From: Bordetella parapertussis
Lineage (GTDB): Bacteria > Pseudomonadota > Gammaproteobacteria > Burkholderiales > Burkholderiaceae_B
Reading direction: 5' to 3'
Length of the DNA: 64,000 bases
NCBI GenBank assembly: GCA_945872285.1
Contig: CAMBZR010000003.1
Span: 27,038 to 91,037 of the forward strand
Below, piece by piece: positions 26,064 to 34,461 of the stretch. The position numbers and the translations under genes are program-made. Each line of letters begins with the position of its first letter. Position 1 is the first letter of the stretch. The notes under the pieces were generated by a model. It had not been told where the DNA came from. It saw only the letters and a program-made list of their open reading frames with translations, and did no database searches.

Positions 26064-26573
26064 ATGACCAGAATCGCTAAATTTGAATGGACCATTACAG
26101 GTTTGAAAATCAATCTTCCCCCTGAGGATGAGATTGATGATGACGAGGATTACGGCAAGATCAGCGACGCGTCTGAATTGTTGCTGGCAGCCAATGATGC
26201 CTCGGGCCCGGCTGAGCGTAAAAGACTCAAGCAGGCTGCCTGGCAGGCTTTACAGCCACTGCAGCTAGACGTCAACTATTTCACGGGTGGTTTGTTTAAA
26301 AAGCAGGGCTTGTCGCTGGGGCGCGATACCGGCGTCGTTGAAGTCGCCTTGACTGAAGACAACACCGAGTGGGCCATGGACGGCGACGAAAACGGGCTGA
26401 CGCTAAGTGTGACGGTTCGTTTCGAGATGCCGTCAACTCGCGATTTATCAGAGCAAGTTTATCAAGATTGGTTGTCTGGACATGGCTGGGAATGGATTGG
26501 TTTGGCTTTTGTTGGCGACCTGTATGAGGGCGATAACGGGACCGATATTGTTTTTTCGTGTGATGAGTTGTGA
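26064..26573 (+). CDS. Unrecognised acidic protein
   Basis: I do not recognise this 169-residue protein. It has no signal peptide or membrane segment and is acidic, with DEIDDDEDYG at residues 22-31 and many Asp/Glu elsewhere. A lysine/arginine-rich helix (ERKRLKQAAWQAL) follows near residue 51. The second half looks like beta strands (GVVEVALTEDN, GLTLSVTVRFEM) ending in WEWIGLAFVGDLYEGDNGTD. Codon use looks like the neighbours. It stands alone between a terminator and a TctC gene, with no strong ribosome site. It is probably a real cytoplasmic protein because no overlapping frame competes convincingly. Confidence 0.65.
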   Translation: MTRIAKFEWTITGLKINLPPEDEIDDDEDYGKISDASELLLAANDASGPAERKRLKQAAWQALQPLQLDVNYFTGGLFKKQGLSLGRDTGVVEVALTEDNTEWAMDGDENGLTLSVTVRFEMPSTRDLSEQVYQDWLSGHGWEWIGLAFVGDLYEGDNGTDIVFSCDEL

Positions 26574-26682
26574 GCGACTGGGGCAGAGCCGCCAAATTAT
26601 CTTTTCATGTAATTAGTCTTGAACGACTGACCATTGTTCGTTAGCATTACAGGCAATACCTAAAAATAACCGAGACAACACC

Positions 26683-27663
26683 ATGCACATCCCAACGATT
26701 CGCAAGTTTGTATTCACGCACGTGGCAGCAGTGGTCTTAGTATTAGGCGCCTTCGCTGCACAGGCTCAGTCTTACCCCGAGCGCAGCATCAAACTGGTGA
26801 TTCCTTTCCCACCCGCCGGCGTGACCGACATTGTGGCCCGTACCATGGCCGCCAAGCTGACTGATGAGCTCGGTCAAACGGTTATCGCAGAAAATCGCGC
26901 CGGTGCCAGTGGAGCGATTGGCGCTGAGGTGGTCGCCCGCAGCCCCGCCGATGGTTACACGTGGGTCATGGGCAATATCAGCACCATGGCGATTAACCAG
27001 TGGACGATGGCCAAGCTTAATTACGACCCATTAAAAAGCTTTGATCCAGTTGGTATGGTCGCGGTGCAACCTTTGTTGATCGTGGTCAATCCAGCCGTAC
27101 CTGCAGCGACCTTGGCTGAACTGGTGGCCTACGCTAAGGCCAATCCAAGTAAATTAAATTACGGTACCGCCGGTACTTCCATTCACTTGGCCGTTGAGTT
27201 CTTTTCGGGACTTGCTGGCATCAAAATGAATCACATCCCGTACAAGGGCAGTGCGCCGGCGGTCACGGATTTATTGGGTGGGCAGATCCAGGTCCTGTTT
27301 GATCCCTTCTCAAGCGTGTATCCGCAAGTGGCCTCGGGTAAGGTACGTGGTCTGGCAATTACAACGCCTGTGCGCTCAAAAGTTGCACCGAATATCCCGA
27401 CCGTCAATGAGTCGGGCTACTCGGGTGTTGACATCAGCTCTTGGCAAGGCATCTTGGTACCCGCAGGCACCCCGAAAGAGATTGTTAAAAAGATTAACGC
27501 GGCGATGAATAAAGTCTTGGCGTCTAACGAGGTGATTGAGAAGTTTGCTCAGTTCAGTGCTGTACCGACGCCCTGGACCCCCGAGCAATTTGGCGACTAT
27601 ATCCAAAAAGAACAAGCACGCTGGGGCAAGGTTGCCAAAGATGCTGGGATCAAACCGGAGTAG
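26683..27663 (+). CDS. Bug/TctC-family periplasmic receptor
   Basis: A 326-residue binding protein with a signal peptide ending near AAQA-QSYPE. Motifs: IKLVIPFPPAGVTDIVAR, AENRAGASGAIGAE, PADGYTWVMG and MNHIPYKGSAP. It is the only one of the five TctC genes on the plus strand. It follows the unrecognised acidic gene by 109 bp and is followed directly by three 22-bp repeats that carry the promoter region of the AAA+ ATPase gene. The ligand is unknown. Confidence 0.92.
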   Translation: MHIPTIRKFVFTHVAAVVLVLGAFAAQAQSYPERSIKLVIPFPPAGVTDIVARTMAAKLTDELGQTVIAENRAGASGAIGAEVVARSPADGYTWVMGNISTMAINQWTMAKLNYDPLKSFDPVGMVAVQPLLIVVNPAVPAATLAELVAYAKANPSKLNYGTAGTSIHLAVEFFSGLAGIKMNHIPYKGSAPAVTDLLGGQIQVLFDPFSSVYPQVASGKVRGLAITTPVRSKVAPNIPTVNESGYSGVDISSWQGILVPAGTPKEIVKKINAAMNKVLASNEVIEKFAQFSAVPTPWTPEQFGDYIQKEQARWGKVAKDAGIKPE

Positions 27664-27665
27664 TG

Positions 27666-27731
27666 AATCCGAATCTGCCGAACTTATAATCCGAATCTGC
27701 CGGACTTATAATCTGAATCTGCCGCTATAAT
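27666..27731 (+). repeat. Three tandem 22-bp repeats, each with TATAAT
   Basis: Units at 27666-27687, 27688-27709 and 27710-27731. Units 1 and 2 differ at one base; unit 3 has diverged in its last third. All share AATCYGAATCTGCCG, and TATAAT falls at 27685-27690, 27707-27712 and 27726-27731. No further copy was seen downstream of the ATPase gene. Confidence 0.9.
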
Positions 27732-27737
27732 ATAGCG
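27723..27737 (+). promoter_or_regulatory. Palindrome and -10 box touching the ATPase start codon
   Basis: CGCTATA-A-TATAGCG is a perfect 7-bp inverted repeat ending one base before the ATG at 27739. It contains TATAAT at 27726-27731, so a transcript starting 7-8 bases on would begin at or next to the ATG, giving a leaderless mRNA. No Shine-Dalgarno sequence is present. The palindrome could also be an operator for self-repression. Both roles are inferred. Confidence 0.5.
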
Positions 27738-27738
27738 T

Positions 27739-28986
27739 ATGATCAACTATATCCTCCCGTTTCCCCGCTTGATCGAGCCTCGCATTCGCGAGGCATTGCT
27801 CGACACTCCTGTGGTCTTGATCTTAGGGCCGCGTCAGGCCGGCAAGACCACCCTTGTGCGGCATATGGCGGGCGCTGAGATGCGCTACGTGACCTTGGAC
27901 GATGCTGCTGCCTTGCTATCGGCTCGGCGCGATCCTGAGGGGTTCGTTAAAGGGTTAGATCGTGCGGTGATTGATGAGATTCAACGTGCCCCTGAACTCC
28001 TACTGGCCATCAAGAAGTCCGTCGACCAGGATCGTCGCGCTGGTAGATTTTTGCTCACAGGTTCTGCCAACCTGATGGCTTTGCCGGCTGTGGCTGATTC
28101 GCTTGCTGGCCGGATGGAAACTCTATGCTTGTTGCCACTTTCACAAAGTGAAATGCATGGGGCGACTGCCAACTGGCTCGATAGTATTTTTGCTGGAAAA
28201 GTGCCCGTGTCAACGCCGGTAGCGGTTGTGCAGGCCTTGGTTGAGCGAGTACTGCGCGGGGGATATCCGGAGGTTGTGGCGCGCCCCACGGCTCGCAGAA
28301 GAACTGCTTGGGGGTTGCAATACACGGGCGCCCTTCTTGCGCGCGACGTGCGCGACATGGTCAATGTCGAAAAATTAGACCAGTTGCCCAGATTTTTGAG
28401 TGCCCTAGCGCAAACATCGGGTCAAGTATGTAATCTCACACAGCTTGGTGGTCAACTCGGACTCGATCAAAAAACAGTTTCAAAATATATCGGTATTTTT
28501 GAGCAAATGTATTTGCTTAAGAAGGTGGACTCTTGGGCGAATAACCGACTCAGTCGTGTATTAAAGGCGCCAAAGTTGCAGTTTATTGATTCTGGGTTGC
28601 TGGCAATTTTGGCCGGTGTGACGCCCGCTGTGCTCGAACAAGATCGCTGTCGCTTTGGCAGTGTTCTTGAGTCGTTTGTTTTTGGTGAACTGCTCAAGCA
28701 TCGCAGCACGGCAGAGGGCCGTTATCAAATATTTTATTATCGAGACCGCGATCAATACGAGGTTGATTTTGTGATTGAAAATGCTGCCGGTGACGTTCTT
28801 GGGCTTGAAGTGAAGTCACACTCAAGCGTCAAAGAGCGTGACCTAAGAGGTTTGCAACGCTTAGCCTCACTCGCCGGCGAGAAGTTTAAGGGCGGGTATG
28901 TGTTGTACGACGGCGAGCAGATTTTGCCTTTGGGCGAACGTCAGTGGGCAATACCAATTTCTAGTTTATGGGGTGTTATCGGTTGA
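27739..28986 (+). CDS. AAA+ ATPase with DUF4143 C-terminal domain
   Basis: A 415-residue protein. The N-terminal AAA_14 ATPase has Walker A GPRQAGKTTL (about residues 30-39), Walker B RAVIDEIQRAP and the sensor LLTGSANL. The C-terminal DUF4143 part carries EVDFVIE and GLEVKSHS, resembling the PD-(D/E)xK nuclease fold, plus a winged-helix-like LTQLGGQLGLDQKTVSKYI. Such proteins are common in bacteria, often in variable regions; their role is poorly known. It is a lone gene unrelated to its catabolic neighbours, lies behind tandem repeats and seems leaderless. It may have arrived by transfer. Confidence 0.88.
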   Translation: MINYILPFPRLIEPRIREALLDTPVVLILGPRQAGKTTLVRHMAGAEMRYVTLDDAAALLSARRDPEGFVKGLDRAVIDEIQRAPELLLAIKKSVDQDRRAGRFLLTGSANLMALPAVADSLAGRMETLCLLPLSQSEMHGATANWLDSIFAGKVPVSTPVAVVQALVERVLRGGYPEVVARPTARRRTAWGLQYTGALLARDVRDMVNVEKLDQLPRFLSALAQTSGQVCNLTQLGGQLGLDQKTVSKYIGIFEQMYLLKKVDSWANNRLSRVLKAPKLQFIDSGLLAILAGVTPAVLEQDRCRFGSVLESFVFGELLKHRSTAEGRYQIFYYRDRDQYEVDFVIENAAGDVLGLEVKSHSSVKERDLRGLQRLASLAGEKFKGGYVLYDGEQILPLGERQWAIPISSLWGVIG

Positions 28987-29269
28987 TTTGTTGGCTAAAG
29001 CCGTTCGCGCCATCACGCAAGAATGCACTGCCGTTTAGCAGTATGCTAAATTCAATCAAAATCATTACAAAAACCGTGATCGGAGACGAGTAAAAAGTGC
29101 ATCACCGCCGGCTTTGTCACGATTTTTGTGTCTGAAGCGTAGAGGCATGCCGTGGCAAACAGTAGTTGCTTGCGCGCGATGTGTTTATTGGGTGACTGGC
29201 TGACTTACCGTCATTCGATACGGCATACTAAATATTGACAAAGTAAGTTATCAATCAGAGAGTCGCGCC

Positions 29270-30187
29270 ATGCCCTTAGATACAACGATCGCTCAACTTT
29301 TTGCCAAAATGGCCGCAGCGGGCCGTCCTGCCTTATCGGCCGGATCCCCGCAAGAAGCCAGAGATATGACCGCAGCCACGCGTGCAGCGCTTGGCAAGGG
29401 TCCAGATATTCATCAGGTAAGAGGTTTAGCGATCCCGACGCGTGCGGGTTCAATGGCTGCTCGACTGTTTATGCCCAGTGCTCAAGTCAAAGGGCTCATC
29501 GTGTACTTGCATGGTGGTGGCTGGGTAATCGGCACGATCGACGACTTTGACGCGATGGCACGCGCCTTAGCCAAGCGTAGTCAGTGCGCCGTGCTACTGC
29601 CTGACTATCGTCTGGCGCCCGAGCATCCTTTCCCTGCAGGGATCAATGACACTGAAGACGCGATTGTTTGGGCGTCTGAACACATGAAAGACTTGGTGGG
29701 CGCAACTGTGCCTTTACTTGTTGGCGGGGATAGCGCGGGCGGCAACTTGGCTGCGGTTGCCACGCATTCGTTGCTGGGTCGCGTGGCGATTAAAGGCCAG
29801 TTGTTGATCTACCCCGTGACTGGCCATAACTTCAATACCGAGTCATATCAAAACTACAGCGATGGCATGCAGTTGACTAAGCGTGACATGCAATGGTTTT
29901 TTGAACATTATGCGCCAGCCTCGCTGCATGGCGATCCAAAAATTTCGACGATGGCGCAGCAGAATATTGAAGGCTTGCCCCGCACGGTGGTGTTGACTTC
30001 AGAGTATGACGTCTTGCGCGACGATGGCGAGCTGTATGCCCAAAAATTGATGTCAGCTGGTGTGCCAGTGATCACCAGACGCATGGCGGGCTTACCTCAC
30101 GGCTTTATTCGTCTCTACAACATTGTTGAGGCAGCAGATCGGGCAATGACAACGATCGCGCAAGATGTGAACACTTTGCTTCAATAG
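29270..30187 (+). CDS. Alpha/beta hydrolase, hormone-sensitive-lipase (fold-3) esterase
   Basis: A 305-residue esterase. The oxyanion motif HGGGWVIG is near residue 80, the nucleophile elbow GDSAGG near residue 153, a probable acidic residue in SEYDVLRDDG, and the catalytic histidine in GLPHGF near residue 280. Hormone-sensitive-lipase-type enzymes hydrolyse short esters and lactones in the cytoplasm. It heads a plus-strand cluster of dehydrogenases 45 bases upstream of the aldehyde dehydrogenase, so it probably releases an alcohol or acid for that route. The ester products of a Baeyer-Villiger enzyme are plausible substrates. GAGAG precedes the ATG. Confidence 0.9.
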   Translation: MPLDTTIAQLFAKMAAAGRPALSAGSPQEARDMTAATRAALGKGPDIHQVRGLAIPTRAGSMAARLFMPSAQVKGLIVYLHGGGWVIGTIDDFDAMARALAKRSQCAVLLPDYRLAPEHPFPAGINDTEDAIVWASEHMKDLVGATVPLLVGGDSAGGNLAAVATHSLLGRVAIKGQLLIYPVTGHNFNTESYQNYSDGMQLTKRDMQWFFEHYAPASLHGDPKISTMAQQNIEGLPRTVVLTSEYDVLRDDGELYAQKLMSAGVPVITRRMAGLPHGFIRLYNIVEAADRAMTTIAQDVNTLLQ

Positions 30188-30232
30188 ATAACAATTTCGT
30201 TGCAACAGAAAGATGAGAAAAGAGGCACGTTG

Positions 30233-31714
30233 ATGAAAACCTACAATCACTACATTGATGGTCAATACGTTGAGCCCATTGGCAAAAAGTGGATAGACAG
30301 CATTGATCCCTACCAAGGCAAGCCCTGGGCGCGTATCCCCCAAGGCTGCGCGCAAGATGTCGATCGTGCGGTGGCCGCGGCTTCGCGCGCAATGCGCGAA
30401 GGCCCTTGGTCAAAAATGACTGCCACTGAACGCGGCAAATTGATGGTTCGTTTGGCCGATTTAGTGACCAAGCATGCTGAGCGCCTGGCAGAAATCGAAG
30501 TGCGGGATAACGGCAAACTGATGGCCGAGATGCGTGGCCAAGTGAACTATCACCCTGAATGGTTTCGCTACTACGGCGGCTTAGCCGACAAGATCGAAGG
30601 CGCGGTGATGCCGATCGATAAGCCTGATATGTTCGCTTTTACCCGCTACGAAGCCGTTGGGGTGGTGGGGGTGTTAACAGCTTGGAATTCGCCCTTATTA
30701 TTCATCGCCTGGAAATGCGCGGCTGCCATTGCTGCAGGGTGCGCCGTGGTGATCAAGCCCTCAGAGTTTGCTTCGGTCTCGACTCTTGAATATGCGGCGT
30801 TAACAAAAGAAGCTGGTTTTCCAGATGGTGTATTTAACGTGGTGACTGGGTATGGTGCTGAAGCGGGCTCTGCGTTGGTGGATCATCCGCAGGTCGCCAA
30901 GATTACCTTCACCGGTTCGGATGTGACGGGTGCAAAAATTTATGCACAGGCGGCGCAGTCGATGAAGCGTGTGTCGCTTGAACTTGGCGGAAAATCTCCC
31001 AATATCGTCTTCGCTGATTGCGATTTAGACAAAGCCGCCGCAGGTGTGATCTCGGGGATCTTCGCGGCAACGGGTCAAACTTGTATCGCGGGTTCGCGCC
31101 TATTGGTGCAAAACTCGATTCGCGAAGAGTTTACAAAAAAGGTCGCGGCGTTAGGGGCTTCGGCGCGTAAGGGTGACCCGATGTCGCCCGATACCAATAT
31201 TGGCCCAGTGACCACACCTGGTCAGTATAAAAAAATTCTGGATTACATCGACATTGCTAAGGCTGAGGGCGCGCGTTGTATTTTGGGCGGTGGCCCAGCC
31301 ACTGACAGTGCTTTGCCCGGTGGTCAGTTTGTTGAGCCAACGATTTTTGTAGATGTTGATCCCAACATGCGTATCGCTCGCGAAGAAGTGTTTGGCCCCG
31401 TGCTGTCCATCATGGGTTTTGAGGATGAGGCGCATGCTATTCAAATGGCCAACGATACGATTTATGGTCTGGCTGCAGGCATCTGGACAAGCGACATCGG
31501 TCGCGCCATGCGGATGTCGTCGGCACTCAAAGCTGGTACGGTGTGGGTCAATACTTATCGCGCGGTGAGCTACATGATGCCTTTTGGCGGCATGAAGCAT
31601 TCAGGGCTTGGGCGCGAAAGCGGTTTGGCCTCGATTCAGCAATATCTTGAAACCAAGAGTGTTTGGATTTCGTACGCTGAAGGCGCGCCTGCGAACCCAT
31701 TTATTTTGCGTTGA
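30233..31714 (+). CDS. Aldehyde dehydrogenase
   Basis: A 493-residue NAD(P)-dependent aldehyde dehydrogenase. The start at 30233 follows AAGAGG and begins MKTYNHYIDGQYVEP. The catalytic glutamate is in LELGGKSPN and the catalytic cysteine in FAATGQTCIAGSRL. Further motifs are TAWNSPLLF, FTGSDVTGAKI and EVFGPVLS. It oxidises an aldehyde to a carboxylate; substrate class cannot be fixed. It lies between the esterase and the zinc alcohol dehydrogenase, which together could convert an ester-released alcohol to an acid. Confidence 0.92.
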   Translation: MKTYNHYIDGQYVEPIGKKWIDSIDPYQGKPWARIPQGCAQDVDRAVAAASRAMREGPWSKMTATERGKLMVRLADLVTKHAERLAEIEVRDNGKLMAEMRGQVNYHPEWFRYYGGLADKIEGAVMPIDKPDMFAFTRYEAVGVVGVLTAWNSPLLFIAWKCAAAIAAGCAVVIKPSEFASVSTLEYAALTKEAGFPDGVFNVVTGYGAEAGSALVDHPQVAKITFTGSDVTGAKIYAQAAQSMKRVSLELGGKSPNIVFADCDLDKAAAGVISGIFAATGQTCIAGSRLLVQNSIREEFTKKVAALGASARKGDPMSPDTNIGPVTTPGQYKKILDYIDIAKAEGARCILGGGPATDSALPGGQFVEPTIFVDVDPNMRIAREEVFGPVLSIMGFEDEAHAIQMANDTIYGLAAGIWTSDIGRAMRMSSALKAGTVWVNTYRAVSYMMPFGGMKHSGLGRESGLASIQQYLETKSVWISYAEGAPANPFILR

Positions 31715-31892
31715 ATGACTCCCTGCCCTCAAGCCAACACACTTTTGAAAAGTACGATGACTGAAGCTTGCAGTCAGGTGGTATCGAGAGGATGTATCAG
31801 TATGGTTTATGGGCTTTCTTTCTGAGAAAACAGTAAAAATAGTGCAAGCAAAAATTATCAGAGACAATTTAACTATTAAAAAAGGATTACAC

Positions 31893-32942
31893 ATGAAAGG
31901 CGTCGTCTTTGTTGGTGATAGAAAAATCGAAATGCGCGAGTTCGCTGACCCCACACCCGGGCCCAACGAAGTTGTGCTAGAAATCAAAGCTTCGGGGATG
32001 TGCGGTAGCGACTTAAAGTACTATCGTGCCGCGCCCGGAGAAGCAACCAAAGCCCTTGGCTTTGCTGCAGCCGATCCGGTCATTGGCGGGCATGAGCCCT
32101 GCGGTGTCGTGGTGGCGGTGGGCTCAAACGTGAACCCCAAACAAGCCTACTTGGGACAACGTGCGATGTGTCATCACTACCGTGGGTGTGGCGCATGCCC
32201 ACACTGTTCAACGGGCTGGATGCAGTTATGCGACGAAGGCGTCGCCGAGATTTATGGCGCGACCGGCAATGGTGCCCATGCCCGCTATATGAAGTGCCCA
32301 GCCAGTACGATCGTTGAACTGCCTCCTGAATTATCGTTTGAGACCGGCGCGGCCATTGCCTGCGGAACCGGCACAGCCTGGGGAGCGTTAAAGCGCCTAG
32401 ATTTAGCCGGTGATCAGACCATCGCGATTTTTGGGCAAGGGCCCGTGGGCTTGTCGGCAACACAATTGGCCGCAGCAATGGGCGCGCGCGTAATCGCCTT
32501 GGATGTGAGCCCCGAGCGCCTGGCTCGCGCGAAAGCCTTTGGCGCGAGCGAAGTGATTAATCCTCAGGGGACTGATGTCGTCGCGGCGATTCGCCAGCTG
32601 ACGCAAGGCCTGGGCGCGCACGCCACCCTCGACGCTTCGTCTTCAGCAGACGCCAGAAAACAAGCCGTACAAAGTGTGCGGACTTGGGGCAAGGCGTGTT
32701 TTGTGGGCGAAGGCGGTTCGGTCTCGCTTGATGTCAGCCCCGACATGTTGCGTCGCCAAGTGACGCTGATCGGATCCTGGACTTTCTCTACCAACGGTCA
32801 GGCAGATTGCGCGCGCTTCGTCGCCGATCGCAAGGTCGATGTCGACAGCTTATTTACGCATCGCTGGAAATTGAGTGAAGCCGAACAGGCTTATCAGTTG
32901 TTTGATAAGCAGAGCTCGGGTAAAGGCGTCTTTCTGATGTAA
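31893..32942 (+). CDS. Zinc-dependent alcohol dehydrogenase (MDR family)
   Basis: A 349-residue medium-chain dehydrogenase. AAAGGA lies 6 bases before the ATG at 31893. The catalytic zinc ligands are in SGMCGSDLKYY and GGHEPCG. The structural zinc lobe has GCGACPHCSTGWMQLC. The nucleotide-binding loop is AIFGQGPVGL. It resembles L-threonine or sorbitol dehydrogenase-type enzymes, which oxidise secondary alcohols of polyols or hydroxy acids with NAD(P). A 178-bp gap with weak hairpin potential separates it from the aldehyde dehydrogenase, and a strong 52-base hairpin follows its stop codon. Confidence 0.92.
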   Translation: MKGVVFVGDRKIEMREFADPTPGPNEVVLEIKASGMCGSDLKYYRAAPGEATKALGFAAADPVIGGHEPCGVVVAVGSNVNPKQAYLGQRAMCHHYRGCGACPHCSTGWMQLCDEGVAEIYGATGNGAHARYMKCPASTIVELPPELSFETGAAIACGTGTAWGALKRLDLAGDQTIAIFGQGPVGLSATQLAAAMGARVIALDVSPERLARAKAFGASEVINPQGTDVVAAIRQLTQGLGAHATLDASSSADARKQAVQSVRTWGKACFVGEGGSVSLDVSPDMLRRQVTLIGSWTFSTNGQADCARFVADRKVDVDSLFTHRWKLSEAEQAYQLFDKQSSGKGVFLM

Positions 32943-32955
32943 GCGTGAGCAGCGG

Positions 32956-33007
32956 CTGAAAGCTTTCGTAAGCTTGCGCAAGTTTGCGCGACCGCGAAAG
33001 CTCTCAG
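32956..33007 (+). promoter_or_regulatory. Extended intercistronic hairpin before the tartrate-dehydratase-like gene
   Basis: CTGAAAGCTTTCG (32956-32968) pairs with CGAAAGCTCTCAG (32995-33007), 12 of 13 positions. Inside it GCGCAA and TTGCGC form a second perfect stem around a 2-base loop. No T tract follows. The structure ends 12 bases before the ribosome site AAAGGA of the next gene and could protect, process or attenuate the mRNA. Confidence 0.6.
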
Positions 33008-33031
33008 TTGCGTCTGGCAAAAGGATCTTGT

Positions 33032-34195
33032 TTGAAAATCATAAAAATTATTGAAAAATCAATACCACTAAAAAGTAACGTTTCGAACGCAGTCATTAAT
33101 TTTTCGAGCCACACGGTTTCCCTAGTCGCACTCGTGACAGATCAGGTACGTAACGGTTGTCCGGTGGTGGGCTTATCGTTTAATTCGATTGGTCGTTACG
33201 CCCAGAGCGGCATCATCGACCAACGTATGGCCCCCAGATTACTTGCTGCCAAACCCGAGAGCTTGCTGCAAGCGAATGGACAACTGAGTGCTGAAAAAGT
33301 TTTAGCCTGCTCGCTGCAAAACGAAAAGCCGGGCGGTCATGGTGATCGCGCGCATGCGGCGAGCGGCCTCGAGCTGGCGGTGTGGGATCTCAATGCCAAG
33401 CTCAATGATGAACCCGTCAGCGTCTTGATTGCACGTCACTATGCCCACTCAGCTTACTCACCAAAGGTTTCTGTCTACGCAGCGGGCGGGTATTACTATC
33501 CGGACGAGCAGACTGGTCGGCTTGAGGCCGAATTAAAAGCTTATCAGGCGCTTGGCTTTGATCGGTTCAAAATGAAAGTTGGTGGCGCGACGCTCGCCCA
33601 AGATATGAAGCGAATCGAGCGAGCAATCTCAGTCACGGGCGCGGGTAACAAAGTTGCAGTCGATGCGAATGGTCGTTTTGATTTCGCACAGGCGCTTGCC
33701 TTTGGCAAAGCGCTGCAAGACTACGAACTGATGTGGTACGAAGAGGCGGGTGATCCACTGGATTTTGAACTAAACAGCTTGTTAGCAAAAGAATATCCGG
33801 GCGCGCTCGCCACCGGCGAAAATCTTTTCTCACGTCAGGATGTAAAAAATCTTGCACTCTTTGGTGGTGCTCGTGCGGGGCTTGATATCTTTCAAATGGA
33901 TCCCGGCTTAAGTTACGGTGTGACTGAATATGTCCGCATGCTCAATGAACTCGAAAGCAGGGGCTTTGACCGAAAATTCTGCTATCCGCACAGCGGACAA
34001 TTGCTCGGCTTGCATGTGGTTGCGGGCTTGGGCCTAGGTGGCTGCGAGGTGTATCCGGGTGTGTTTCAACCGTTGGGTGGTTTTGGCGACCAGATTCTGA
34101 TCGAGCAAGGTGCCGTAAAAATATCCGACGCGGCGGGTTTTGGTTTTGAAGAGAAAGCGAATTTGATGGTCGAGTTCAAGACGCTGCTGTCATAG
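33032..34195 (+). CDS. tarD: D-tartrate dehydratase-like enolase-superfamily enzyme
   Basis: A 387-residue enolase-superfamily enzyme. The start is a TTG at 33032 with AAAGGA 7 bases upstream; it aligns with the N-terminus of known D-tartrate dehydratase (389 residues). Shared landmarks are SFNSIGRYAQSG, NEKPGGHGDRAHA, YAAGGYYYPDEQ and TGENLFSRQD. The expected catalytic set is present: K182, metal ligands D211, E237 and E263, and H320. From memory each is two residues below the numbering reported for Bradyrhizobium TarD. The enzyme would turn D-tartrate into oxaloacetate. A TRAP transporter follows on the same strand, fitting uptake of a hydroxy diacid. A close relative with altered specificity remains possible. 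Confidence 0.8.
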   Translation: MKIIKIIEKSIPLKSNVSNAVINFSSHTVSLVALVTDQVRNGCPVVGLSFNSIGRYAQSGIIDQRMAPRLLAAKPESLLQANGQLSAEKVLACSLQNEKPGGHGDRAHAASGLELAVWDLNAKLNDEPVSVLIARHYAHSAYSPKVSVYAAGGYYYPDEQTGRLEAELKAYQALGFDRFKMKVGGATLAQDMKRIERAISVTGAGNKVAVDANGRFDFAQALAFGKALQDYELMWYEEAGDPLDFELNSLLAKEYPGALATGENLFSRQDVKNLALFGGARAGLDIFQMDPGLSYGVTEYVRMLNELESRGFDRKFCYPHSGQLLGLHVVAGLGLGGCEVYPGVFQPLGGFGDQILIEQGAVKISDAAGFGFEEKANLMVEFKTLLS

Positions 34196-34461
34196 TTTGT
34201 CAGGTACGACCGTTGTGTTTGTTTGGCTAAACGTGTTCGGGGTAAACCCCTATCACTTAGAATAAGAATTCAGTGCAAAATGTGGTCAATCAATAAGATC
34301 CTTATTTATTGGTGCGACAATGATAATTAAATATCATAAATAAACAAGATTGTTGCAAGAAAAAAAGTAATTGCTGTTTGATATAAAAATACGTATCCGC
34401 ACAAGCGAGCCGTATGTACAGCTTGTGTGGTGATTTGTAAGTTGATCATCAGGAGACACTC
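34196..34461 (+). promoter_or_regulatory. AT-rich intergenic region before the second TRAP operon
   Basis: This 266-bp gap is noticeably AT-rich. It holds small inverted repeats, AATAAG-atc-CTTATT at 34292-34306 and TGATA-6-TATCA at 34321-34336, plus a GGGG-TAAA-CCCC hairpin near 34238. These fit a promoter with operator sites for the transporter genes, but no firm -35/-10 pair could be chosen. AGGAG lies 7 bases before the dctP ATG. Confidence 0.35.

Noticed and set aside
34238..34249. GGGG-TAAA-CCCC hairpin as a terminator after the tartrate-dehydratase-like gene
   Set aside because: The stem is only four pairs and no T tract follows, so it was kept only as part of the intergenic description.
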